Positions 1-7,780 of a stretch of 52,151 bases of DNA are shown here, in pieces. Every line of letters starts with the position of its first letter. Position 1 is the first letter of the stretch. The notes beneath the pieces were generated by a model that was not told where the DNA came from, made no database searches, and saw only the letters and a program-made list of their open reading frames with translations. The position numbers and the translations under genes were made by a program. The stretch is from Halobacillus alkaliphilus (GTDB taxonomy: Bacteria > Bacillota > Bacilli > Bacillales > Halobacillaceae): NCBI RefSeq assembly GCF_900113125.1, contig NZ_FOOG01000011.1:43290-95440 (forward strand), in the 5' to 3' direction.

Positions 1-70
1 GGCCCAATCGAAAGAGAGGACGGCCCAATCGAGAGAGAGCACGGCTCAATCGGGAGAGAGGACGGCCCAA
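1..70. repeat. 21-bp tandem repeat, three units plus a partial fourth
   Basis: Units begin at 1, 22 and 43, each opening with GGCCCAATCG or a one-base variant followed by a purine-rich stretch (GAGAGAGGAC type). A partial fourth unit starts at 64. The array may continue to the left, outside the window. No open frame with a ribosome binding site runs through it. From 71 to 229 I see no gene or other clear signal. Confidence 0.85.
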
Positions 71-229
71 TTGAGGTACCCCCACTCAATCATCGCCAAA
101 GCCAAATATCCAGTAGGTTGCGCAGAAGGTTTGGAAGAAGAGTTTCTTTCCCAGTCACTGTCCTTTCAAAGAATGTATCAAAAATGAGCCCTCCATAACC
201 GGGAACCCCTCCCAGGCTCCAACTCATCC

Positions 230-261
230 AAAAAAACCAGACCCTCATCTAGAGAGTCTGG
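230..261 (-). terminator. Rho-independent terminator of the ATP-grasp/papain-like operon
   Basis: On the minus strand CCAGAC and GTCTGG form the stem (237-261) and seven T residues follow (236 to 230). It lies 13 bases past the stop codon of the upstream minus-strand gene. Confidence 0.75.
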
Positions 262-273
262 CTTCTATCAATC

Positions 274-2235
274 TTATACCCACGTATAATCTTTGCCCCA
301 GCTTTCTTTCGCCAGCTGCTGAACGTTCTGAACAATTGAATCATCGACAGCGTAGGCTTCACCCTGCTCATAAGGATTGTAGTGGAAGGCATAAAGCCTT
401 GAGGCGAATTCATGGAATGGAAGTGAGCTCTCGCCTTCTTCTTCTCCATTTCCAGCTACGCTTGGTTCAATATTCTGCCCCCAGTTCTGGGAACCGTCGT
501 TGTTCGGATTGTAAAAATAGATCCTGTCTACTCCTTCAGGGTCTACACCGATACGAATAATCGATACGGCGTGGAGCCCGAGGAGCTTTCCGTGTACGTT
601 CGTGATAAAGATCCCGACAGGGTTTGGATAAATCATTTCATAGTCATCATTATATTCGGTATGGTGAGTAGCGTAAAACAGACGTACAAATCCAGGATAG
701 TCCTGCACAAACCCCGTAAGCGGATCGATGATATTGGCGAAACCTTTTTGCACCCAGTTGCCGTAAAAAGCTGGGTTGACCCATCGGTGCCCGTCGTCTC
801 CGCGTAAAGCTACACGCGACATCATTTCGCTGTAAATCCTGTCCAAATGAGGAACCAGGATAAGTGAGATCGGATCGAGCTCCTTATGCAGCTCGGGAGC
901 GAGTCCACCGCTTAAATCTTTGGAGTGAATGGCTTGCCCTTCGAACATGAAATCGATGTCTCCATCCCGCGCTGCGCGTGGGATAATTTCCAGTAAGAAT
1001 CCTGGAGCGTGCTGCGCCCATAAGCTGATCCCTCTGGCAGCCTGGCAGGTTGGATTGAAGCCCTGACCGATGCCGAGCGGCTGGCCAAGCACTTGAATCG
1101 TCGCGGCAACGAGGATATTATTTGCTGTTAATCCTTCACCAACGCTGGTGGTCTGGGCAAGAGCGTTCCGGACATCAGGACGAATATCAAGCTCGATCAA
1201 TCTCCGCAATCCTGGTGGAACAGGAGAATGAGAGAGGACACCTCGCTCAAGCATCAGTGCCAGCCCGTAAATCGCCTGACGGGTTGCTGGAAACACGGAG
1301 GCACGGATTAATTGAATCACGAGCTCGTTATTTTCCTCCAGGTTGGCAATTCCTTTACTGCTCAAATCGAGCGCGTGAGGCAGCAATTGTGGCATGCGTT
1401 TGGACAAGTAGCGGATTAAAGTTGCATGATGCGGTGCTACGAGACCAGTGGAACGCATGGATTTAGCAAAAGAAACGCTTTCTGAAATAAGCTCCGAGCG
1501 TGACAGCCCTTTGAGCTGCGCACGGTAAGCGTGCACATCCTTATAACGGCTGCTTATCTCCGAAGGACCTTCGATCGCAGCGATAAAGCGGATAAGTTCA
1601 GATTTATCATTATCCTCATGTTCTTTTTCTAACATTTCTTTGGCCATTCGAATCATGGAGACAGTCCGCTTAATCATAATGGGGCGCTGTGCGGTCAGAC
1701 GTTTGATTTCATCAATAAGCGTCTGAATGAGCGCATTAGATGAAAGATGATTGGCTAAGAATTGAAAAAGTTCACTGGCTTTTTCATCATTCTCATGCTT
1801 TTCAATACGTGCGCTTTCCGAAGCATCCGGAAATAGAAGATTCAAGTTGAGAACCATCACTTCATTTAGAAATTCTTCTGCCATCTGCGGTGTAACGGCT
1901 GGATTGACATACCGCTCTTTCGCTATAGCCAGCATGCGCAGTTCACTTAAGATTTCAATGATCATCGGCAGTCCTTTTGCTTTTAAGGATCCAGCAACAA
2001 GCGGGGGCTGAAGCTTATTCGCTTCCTCCCATGGTCCATCCTGGAATACACCGGTTTGCTCAAATCGGTCGGCATATCCATAAAGGTGTTCCAGTCCATT
2101 ATCCGTTTCAATGAGGCGGTTAGCCTCCTGATAGACATCGGTCTGGTATCTTGATTTTGCAAAAGGCGGTGCTTCTTCTAAAGCAGCCAGGGCCTGAGAG
2201 AAACGTTCGATAATAACACCTGTAGGTTGAGGCAT
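274..2235 (-). CDS. Large uncharacterised protein with a papain-like Cys-His-Asn arrangement, paired with an ATP-grasp enzyme
   Basis: This 653-residue soluble protein belongs to no family I can name. The first ~380 residues look helical. The C-terminal part has the order expected of a papain-like thiol enzyme: Cys397 in FNPTCQAARG, at the start of a probable helix; His555 in GLHAVSIIRIG, on a probable strand; and Asn576 in YFYNPNNDG, 21 residues after the histidine. There is no signal peptide or membrane segment, so it should be cytoplasmic. The start is an ATG with AGGAGAGG six bases upstream. It lies 33 bases after the ATP-grasp gene on the same strand, with no terminator between them, so the two are very probably co-transcribed. 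Inference: a peptidase, amidase or transpeptidase that acts on the ligase product. The triad is my reading of the sequence and has no structural support; the protein could be catalytically inactive. Confidence 0.6.
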   Translation of the reverse strand: MPQPTGVIIERFSQALAALEEAPPFAKSRYQTDVYQEANRLIETDNGLEHLYGYADRFEQTGVFQDGPWEEANKLQPPLVAGSLKAKGLPMIIEILSELRMLAIAKERYVNPAVTPQMAEEFLNEVMVLNLNLLFPDASESARIEKHENDEKASELFQFLANHLSSNALIQTLIDEIKRLTAQRPIMIKRTVSMIRMAKEMLEKEHEDNDKSELIRFIAAIEGPSEISSRYKDVHAYRAQLKGLSRSELISESVSFAKSMRSTGLVAPHHATLIRYLSKRMPQLLPHALDLSSKGIANLEENNELVIQLIRASVFPATRQAIYGLALMLERGVLSHSPVPPGLRRLIELDIRPDVRNALAQTTSVGEGLTANNILVAATIQVLGQPLGIGQGFNPTCQAARGISLWAQHAPGFLLEIIPRAARDGDIDFMFEGQAIHSKDLSGGLAPELHKELDPISLILVPHLDRIYSEMMSRVALRGDDGHRWVNPAFYGNWVQKGFANIIDPLTGFVQDYPGFVRLFYATHHTEYNDDYEMIYPNPVGIFITNVHGKLLGLHAVSIIRIGVDPEGVDRIYFYNPNNDGSQNWGQNIEPSVAGNGEEEGESSLPFHEFASRLYAFHYNPYEQGEAYAVDDSIVQNVQQLAKESWGKDYTWV

Positions 2236-2268
2236 TTCACCTCTCCTTTCTATAAGAACTTCACTTGT

Positions 2269-3528
2269 CTAGATGTAGAAATCATACTTTTCGTAACTTT
2301 TAAGAAGGTTCGTCATTTCCTCACTATCTTTTCCATAGAAAAAGATGGTTCCATAATGGTTCCCGAAACCGACACGTTCTGCTACTTTACCTTGAGGCGG
2401 GGTGAACATATCGTGCTTTTCAAAGTAGGAATGGTGCTCCAGTTCCTCAGGAATTTCAAGATCTTTTACATAATCGGTATTTGGGTGGACCATCAGACAG
2501 CCTGCGTAAGCTTCATATTGGTAAGGATCCGGGAAGAATTGATCCAGTTCCTCTTCCGTCGTATTCGGATCACTGCATAGAATTTGGGCTTCATAAGCGC
2601 TGAATCCATAGGCGCGCTCAATCAGCTCAAAGATGTGACCGCCTGGCACACGGGCAGCCACTTCACCGAAGTGCAGGGTTCCGTCTGGAGTGAGGAAATA
2701 TTCAGGATGGATCACACCGTATTCAATTTCGAAGGCATCCACCAGCTGCTGAACTGCCCGTTCAATCAAAGGTCTCTTTTCTTCTAGTAATGGCGAAGCG
2801 GGGACGAAATTAGAATAGCCCAAACGAATATATTCTGTGATATTTAAAAAGCGGACTTTGCCCTTATGAACAAAGGCTTCACATGAGAATTCCTGTCCAT
2901 CCAGATGACTTTCCATTAAGAGAGGGAAGTCTGTATCTTGAATTTGTTCAATTCCTTCAGCGGTATTGATAGCCAGGTGACCAACGGATCCAGCTTTGTC
3001 CAGTGGTTTTACATGAATCGGATCAAGATGATCGCCGTCTAATTTAAGCAGGGCTTCATTTACACGCTTTAGAAAACGTTCCACGTCGTCTTTGCTGCGC
3101 GCTTCTTCAAAAACGCCTACCTTAATTCCGGATATTTGTGCTTTGCGTTTCATCATCCCTTTATCACGTAATAATAAGGAACGGTTAAACACACGCGGAT
3201 CTTCGCGGAAGCGGGCATTTAAGGCTCCAGCCCACTCGACACACTCTTCATATAAAGGAACGGCTACTTCTGCGCCCATTTCTTTCAGCTGCATATAGAG
3301 GTGATCAGAGCTTTCATTGATCTTGTTGAAATCCCATCCCACAAACGGAATCTCGTGTTTCTCGGCATAGGACTCAAAATCGGGTGGACCTACTACGATG
3401 AACGGCCGGTTCATTTTCGCGGCAGCTTCTATCGCTTGCACGCTCCATCCAATCAAAGCTGTATAATAAGGCTTCGTTTTCTCCGATTCCTCCACAGTTG
3501 TATTCAATTCAAGTTGATCAAGTTCCAT
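2269..3528 (-). CDS. ATP-grasp family ligase
   Basis: This 419-residue protein has the ATP-grasp fold features of carboxylate-amine ligases: a nucleotide-binding lysine region HVKPLDKAGS (Lys174), the acidic segment LMESHLDGQEFSCEAF, and the Mg-binding stretch FGEVAARVPGGH (Glu289, Arg293). An N-terminal pre-ATP-grasp domain contains FIVVGPPDF. The family makes acyl phosphates and joins them to amines, thiols or hydroxyls. The overall look is closest to the ATP-grasp_4 group (PurT/BacD/carnosine-synthase-like enzymes). GGAGAG precedes the chosen ATG; an ATG five bases upstream is out of frame. It is the first gene of the two-gene operon. The substrate cannot be read from the sequence: an amino acid or small peptide ligase is the most likely class, and a role in standard purine metabolism is unlikely given the partner gene. 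Confidence 0.8.
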   Translation of the reverse strand: MELDQLELNTTVEESEKTKPYYTALIGWSVQAIEAAAKMNRPFIVVGPPDFESYAEKHEIPFVGWDFNKINESSDHLYMQLKEMGAEVAVPLYEECVEWAGALNARFREDPRVFNRSLLLRDKGMMKRKAQISGIKVGVFEEARSKDDVERFLKRVNEALLKLDGDHLDPIHVKPLDKAGSVGHLAINTAEGIEQIQDTDFPLLMESHLDGQEFSCEAFVHKGKVRFLNITEYIRLGYSNFVPASPLLEEKRPLIERAVQQLVDAFEIEYGVIHPEYFLTPDGTLHFGEVAARVPGGHIFELIERAYGFSAYEAQILCSDPNTTEEELDQFFPDPYQYEAYAGCLMVHPNTDYVKDLEIPEELEHHSYFEKHDMFTPPQGKVAERVGFGNHYGTIFFYGKDSEEMTNLLKSYEKYDFYI

Positions 3529-3647
3529 CTCATCGCTCTCCTTTTAAAATGACTTTTCTGGAATTTGAAACCGCATCATTTTGCCATGTAGTCATAAACG
3601 GTCTCTATCATTTTAAAAGTATCAAAGTCTAGCAAAAACTGTAAGCA

Positions 3648-3676
3648 TTATTATTGGATTCGACAATCAAAGTCAA
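3648..3676 (-). promoter_or_regulatory. Sigma-A-like promoter for the ATP-grasp operon, with nearby palindrome
   Basis: On the minus strand TTGACT (3676-3671) is followed after 17 bases by TAATAA (3653-3648), giving a leader of about 110 bases before the ATP-grasp start. Just upstream of the -35, a perfect 10-bp palindrome CTACATGTAG lies at 3696-3705 and could be an operator. Confidence 0.5.
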
Positions 3677-3705
3677 AAGTCGCGCTTCTTCTACACTACA
3701 TGTAG

Positions 3706-4136
3706 GGGGACTACTTTTGTAACTTTACGGGGATTGATAATGACCATCTATACCAACAATTAGAAAAGAATAAACCTATTTACAAAATTTAAAATAAATT
3801 GGAGATTATAGGAGTTATTATTTTTTTCCGAAAGAGGTTGATTCAAGTTAATTAAAGTTTTGAAACCTAGATGGATCTGTTTCGTATGCAGAGTAACGAT
3901 GTTTTTTTAAAGAGGGGTGTTCATTCATCCTTTGGTCAATGTATATATGTTTCTTGAGAATTATCTAACAAGTCACCCCTCTCTACTGTAATGCATGCGG
4001 CTGTATAGTAGATTAGTAGGCAGGGAGCACATTTGAAGCGATTAGAAGGTAAGCCCTCAATTGTTCAATAAGAATTGTAGTCTACCAGTATCACGGACTT
4101 ATCTTCAGCAAAATATCAACTCGTGGAGGTATTCAC
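3706..4136. other. Intergenic region between divergent genes, with one long-range inverted repeat
   Basis: No open frame with a ribosome binding site is seen here. The only structure is a perfect 9-bp inverted repeat, AGAGGGGTG at 3911-3919 and CACCCCTCT at 3974-3982. The segment between the arms contains AT-rich promoter-like sequence. The plus-strand gene at 4137 must be transcribed from this region. Confidence 0.4.
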
Positions 4137-4331
4137 ATGAGTGAGGAAAAAGAAAAACCCGAAGCAGCAAGGGAAAGAATTAGACAAGAGGAATTGAAAA
4201 AAGAGCCTTCGGGAAGTATTCACGGAGGCGGCCTTCCTGACTTAGTTGGGAATTTAGGATGGAAAGGTACTGGAATCATTATTCTTGTACTGATAGCAGG
4301 GTTTATCATCTATGCTGTTTTCTTTCGCTAA
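4137..4331 (+). CDS. Small single-pass membrane protein (DUF6366-like)
   Basis: This 64-residue protein has a charged N-terminal half (EKEKPEAARERIRQEELKK), a glycine-rich link GSIHGGGLPDLVGNLGWKG, and one C-terminal membrane segment (about residues 45-62, IIILVLIAGFIIYAVFF). GGAGG lies seven bases before the ATG. The layout and the GLGWKGTG-like block match what I remember of the DUF6366 family of small Bacillaceae proteins, whose function is unknown. The gene stands alone, 147 bases before the YkvA-like gene on the same strand. Confidence 0.65.
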   Translation: MSEEKEKPEAARERIRQEELKKEPSGSIHGGGLPDLVGNLGWKGTGIIILVLIAGFIIYAVFFR

Positions 4332-4478
4332 TGTAATATAATAAATACCTTGATAGCGACTGTTTATCAAGTCTATCCTTAATCATCTATATAAAAGCAT
4401 GGCAAATCTACCATTTTTCTTAAAATAGGTTTAAGCAAAGGTTTTTTTGTCAAAAGTACCCCAAAAGGGTGATGAATA

Positions 4479-4940
4479 ATGACTAGCGAACTAAAAGAAA
4501 AACAACGCTATCGAGACAGATTAAAAAAGCTGAATCCAGCTAAAGCTATAAAACGCAGCAGGAAGCATTTTTCTGAGAAAGAATATGGTGAGAAGATCCG
4601 TACGAATAGCAGCCGGATCGGATCTAAAATTGTGTACTATAGTCTTTTGCTCTATTATGCATTTAAGAGTGAGGATACACCGAAGAAAGCGAAACTCACG
4701 ATTGCCGGTGCGCTTGGTTATTTGATTCTGCCGGTTGATTTAATTCCAGATTTTATTCCAGTTGTCGGTTTCACGGATGACAGTGCCGTAATCGTTTATG
4801 CGGTCTATCAGGTTATCTCTCATATTGATGAAAATGTGAAGGAGCAGGCGCGTAATCGCGTGAGCAGTCTGTTTGGCGAGTCTGTGCTGGGCGATTTGGA
4901 AGATCCGGCCAAAGATTCAGCCGAAAATCCGCAAGCATAG
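4479..4940 (+). CDS. YkvA-type membrane protein (DUF1232)
   Basis: This 153-residue protein has a basic N-terminus and the DUF1232 core at about residues 70-115, with two hydrophobic stretches around the family's signature: ALGYLILPVDLIPDFIPVVG followed by FTDDSAVIVYAV. The function of the family is not established; members are small integral membrane proteins. GGTGATG serves as the ribosome binding site four bases before the ATG. The next gene follows after 13 bases, so the two are probably co-transcribed. Confidence 0.85.
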   Translation: MTSELKEKQRYRDRLKKLNPAKAIKRSRKHFSEKEYGEKIRTNSSRIGSKIVYYSLLLYYAFKSEDTPKKAKLTIAGALGYLILPVDLIPDFIPVVGFTDDSAVIVYAVYQVISHIDENVKEQARNRVSSLFGESVLGDLEDPAKDSAENPQA

Positions 4941-4953
4941 ATGGGGGAAGATT

Positions 4954-5418
4954 ATGAATCAAGTAGACATACGAGAAGTGGCTGATGCCATCGAGGTGCA
5001 AGTAGAAGGTGACTTAGCGCTGGTAGATAAGATCGACGGCAAAATCGTTCATGTTAGTGACGAAGCAATAGGAGATGTAGAAGAGGAAGAGGACTTCGAC
5101 CATTTGTTGGAATGGCAAAGAGAGGAACGCCATTTAGCACAGCATATTTTAGAGAATGAGACTCGCTACATCCAAGTGCCTGATTGTTCAGAAGTGGATG
5201 AGTACCAGATGATGGAAGCATTCATCAACTCTCTTCAGGACGATCAGATCCATAACGATTTATTGAGAGCCATCCGCGGTAAGGGAGCTTTTCGCAGGTT
5301 TAAAGATCAAATTGTGACCTACGGGGTTGGTGATCAATGGTATGAGTACAAAGATGAGCAATACCGTTCGCTTGCCATCGAATGGTGCGAAGAAAACAAC
5401 ATTCCATACAAAAAATAA
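4954..5418 (+). CDS. UPF0158 family protein
   Basis: This acidic 154-residue soluble protein begins MNQVDIREVADAIE and has the UPF0158 pattern: an N-terminal acidic region (GDVEEEEDFDHLLEW), the block YIQVPD followed by DEYQMMEAFI, and the C-terminal motif GAFRRFKDQI with DQWYEYKDEQ and AIEWCEENNIPY. The function of the family is unknown. The ATG at 4954 has GGGGGAAG just upstream; an in-frame ATG at 4873 would overlap the previous gene widely and adds a tail unlike the family, so it was not used. A strong terminator follows. Confidence 0.8.
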   Translation: MNQVDIREVADAIEVQVEGDLALVDKIDGKIVHVSDEAIGDVEEEEDFDHLLEWQREERHLAQHILENETRYIQVPDCSEVDEYQMMEAFINSLQDDQIHNDLLRAIRGKGAFRRFKDQIVTYGVGDQWYEYKDEQYRSLAIEWCEENNIPYKK

Positions 5419-5428
5419 AGAAAGCTTT

Positions 5429-5466
5429 AAAAGGCGCCTGTCCGGATTTTCGGACAGGCGCCTTTT
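5429..5466. terminator. Bidirectional terminator between convergent genes
   Basis: A 16-bp perfect stem (AAAAGGCGCCTGTCCG and its complement) encloses a six-base loop, with A residues on one side and T residues on the other. It serves the UPF0158 gene on the plus strand and the methyltransferase operon on the minus strand. Confidence 0.9.
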
Positions 5467-5468
5467 AC

Positions 5469-6539
5469 TTATGCTTTCGTTTTGTAGGATGTAATGTGAT
5501 CTTGAAGTGTATCGTCCTTGCCGAACAGGAAGTGTTTCTCCATATCCGGGGAATACGTAGAGTTTACAGTCGTACGTCCTACGGTTTCTGCGACTTCACG
5601 AAGCATAGCCGGAGAAGCTCCGCAGCAGAGTCCCAGGTAGTTCACACCAATGCTATGCGCTTCTTTAGCCCACTCGGCGAGCTCATAGCGGTTCGTGTAA
5701 AGTGGATCGAGAGACGTCGGGAACGTCGTTTCTGTCGGAAGTGTACAAGCACAGCCACCGTCAGGAAGATTGAAGAAAGTAGGGTGTTCTTCCGTCGTGC
5801 GGTAAGGAATCGGTAGAGCACCTACATAACCGTCCACCGTATTACGGATTTTTTCCACATACGGCTGCATTGTAGCCGGTCCGCGGAAGCAGTTCATTCC
5901 AACGACAAGAGCGCCTTTTTCCTTTAACAGACGGCAGGCTTCTTCTACCTCATAGCCGTCTCGAAGGATATTTTCGCCCATCAGACCGAACGTGATCACA
6001 GCTGGGAGGCCTTGTTTTTGGATTTCTTCAAGAGCAATTAGAGCTTCCTCGTAATAATAGAAGGTTTCGCCGTTCACAAAGTCCACGCCTTCTTCCTTAC
6101 ACCAGCCGATCATCTCTGCGAACATGCTTCTTGTTTTTTCAACGGCTTCAGGATCATCCGGGTTGAACAAGTTCGTGTTGGAAATGTTCCCAGCTACGAG
6201 CGCTTCTTCTTCTGGATGTTCCTGCGCCACTTCTTTAGCTAGACGAATGGCCTGGCGGTTAAGCGGTTCTAATAACTCCTCTTTACCGATGATTCTCATT
6301 TTCTCGCGGTGACCGTTATAGGTAAAAGCTAAGACGACGTCGGAGCCTGCGAGCATATAGTCACGATACGTTTGTTTTAGTGCCTGAGGGTTATCAAGGG
6401 CTACTTCCGGTACAAAGGATCCAGCCTGTAAATAGCCTCGGCGCTCCAGTTCAAATAAGTATCCTTCTCCACAAATAACGGGTCCATCCTGTAATCTCTG
6501 TTCTAATGATCGTTTCATTTCATTCAACAACCTTTCCAT
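5469..6539 (-). CDS. Homocysteine S-methyltransferase, betaine-homocysteine methyltransferase type
   Basis: This 356-residue enzyme has the homocysteine-binding TIM barrel of the BHMT/MmuM family. The three zinc-binding cysteines are present: Cys217 in GMNCFRG, and Cys305 and Cys306 in LGLCCGAS. It should transfer a methyl group to homocysteine to make methionine. Length and the FGLMGENILRDGYE and LPDGGCACTLPTETTFPTS regions fit BHMT-like enzymes better than the cobalamin-dependent MetH domain. It lies 41 bases downstream of metC in the S-box operon. The first ATG has a poor ribosome binding site; an in-frame ATG seven codons later (6518) has GGAAAGG upstream, at long spacing, and may be the true start. 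The methyl donor is inferred: glycine betaine is likely in a halophile, but S-methylmethionine is not excluded. Confidence 0.75.
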   Translation of the reverse strand: MERLLNEMKRSLEQRLQDGPVICGEGYLFELERRGYLQAGSFVPEVALDNPQALKQTYRDYMLAGSDVVLAFTYNGHREKMRIIGKEELLEPLNRQAIRLAKEVAQEHPEEEALVAGNISNTNLFNPDDPEAVEKTRSMFAEMIGWCKEEGVDFVNGETFYYYEEALIALEEIQKQGLPAVITFGLMGENILRDGYEVEEACRLLKEKGALVVGMNCFRGPATMQPYVEKIRNTVDGYVGALPIPYRTTEEHPTFFNLPDGGCACTLPTETTFPTSLDPLYTNRYELAEWAKEAHSIGVNYLGLCCGASPAMLREVAETVGRTTVNSTYSPDMEKHFLFGKDDTLQDHITSYKTKA

Positions 6540-6580
6540 TTTGTGATTGTAGTTATATTAGTTGAAAGCTAATGCCCTTC

Positions 6581-7780
6581 TTACAGGGACACGCTGACTT
6601 TCTGTCTGGTACGGGCAACCGCCTGTAAAGCTTGTTCAATATCTTCAATTAAATCACCAGGGTGTTCAAGACCGACGGAGAGTCTGAGGAGCCCGTCGGT
6701 AATGCCTCGTTTCGCTCGCTCTTTTTCCGGCATAGCTGCATGGGACATGGTGGCCGGATAGGATAGAATCGATTCCACAGCCCCAAGACTCACGGCAAAG
6801 ACTGGGAGACGGATTTGCTCCACAAACGCTTTGGCTGCTTCTTTATCCGCCAGCCGGAAGGAAAGCAAGGCCCCTGCTCCGGTAGATTGTCTACGGTGAA
6901 TCGGATGACCGTCATGATGGGAAAGCCCTGGGTAGTAAACTTCTTCCACCAAGGAATGGTCTTGCAGATGAGAGACAATTTTAAGCGCTGAGTCTGACGA
7001 TTGCTTCAGCCGGGCGCCGAGTGTCTTGATCCCCTGAATGAGCTGGTAAGAGTCCTGAGCACCGAGAATAGAACCGAAAGAATTTTGAATAAAAGCGAGT
7101 CTCTCTCCAAGTTCTTCATTTTTAGTTACGGCAAGCCCTGCAATGATATCGCTGTGACCGGATAAAAACTTGGTCGCACTATGCAGGACGATATCTGCTC
7201 CAAGCTCAAGTGGATTCTGATAGAGCGGCGTCATGAAGGTATTATCCACGAAGGTTAGACAGCCATGGGCTTTAGCAAGCTTTGCGACACCTTCAATATC
7301 TGTGATATTTAAGCAAGGATTGGACGGCGTCTCTACATAGATAACTTTTGTATTGGACTGGATCGCCCGGCTGGTTTCGTTAAGATCCGTCATGTTAACG
7401 AAAGTGTGATCGATATTGTACTTGCCAAGCATTTCGGTGATCAACCGGAATGTGCCGCCATAGACATCTTTGGAAACGAGTACATGGTCACCTGCGGAAA
7501 GCAGCATGAAAGCAGAAGAGATCGCTGCCATTCCAGAGGAGAAGGCGAGCCCTCGTGCGCCGCCTTCCAAGTTAGCGATGGTATCCTCAAGCACCTGTCT
7601 CGTTGGATTGCCGGAACGACTGTAATCATAAGGCCCCATCGTATCGAAGCTTTCCTGATGGAAGGTTGAGGATAAGTAGATCGGTACATTCACTGCACCT
7701 GTAGCCGGTTCGTGATGGCTTCGATTATTCGCAGAGCCGTGGATGAAACGGGTTTCCAACTGGTCGTTTTCTGGCCTCAT
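6581..7780 (-). CDS. metC: Cystathionine beta-lyase (PLP, Cys/Met metabolism family)
   Basis: This 399-residue fold-type I PLP enzyme carries the family features: YDYSRSGNPTRQVLE near the N-terminus, the PLP-stacking region SSGMAAIS, and the Schiff-base lysine in LHSATKFLSGHSD. The C-terminal SLGAVESILSYPATMSHA block binds the substrate carboxylate. The enzyme splits cystathionine to homocysteine, pyruvate and ammonia. The ATG has a perfect AAGGAGG. Its first four bases overlap the stop codon of metI, as in the B. subtilis metI-metC pair, which supports metC over the other members of this family. Gamma-synthase and gamma-lyase activities are hard to exclude from sequence alone. Confidence 0.85.
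   Translation of the reverse strand: MRPENDQLETRFIHGSANNRSHHEPATGAVNVPIYLSSTFHQESFDTMGPYDYSRSGNPTRQVLEDTIANLEGGARGLAFSSGMAAISSAFMLLSAGDHVLVSKDVYGGTFRLITEMLGKYNIDHTFVNMTDLNETSRAIQSNTKVIYVETPSNPCLNITDIEGVAKLAKAHGCLTFVDNTFMTPLYQNPLELGADIVLHSATKFLSGHSDIIAGLAVTKNEELGERLAFIQNSFGSILGAQDSYQLIQGIKTLGARLKQSSDSALKIVSHLQDHSLVEEVYYPGLSHHDGHPIHRRQSTGAGALLSFRLADKEAAKAFVEQIRLPVFAVSLGAVESILSYPATMSHAAMPEKERAKRGITDGLLRLSVGLEHPGDLIEDIEQALQAVARTRQKVSVSL

Noticed and set aside
1-70. CRISPR array at the window start
   Set aside because: The 21-bp units are directly adjacent with no unique spacers, and no cas gene is present.
3547-3615. Minus-strand mini-frame ending MIETVYDYMAK before the ATP-grasp gene
   Set aside because: It is about 20 codons with no ribosome binding site and lies in the leader; a chance frame is more likely than a leader peptide.
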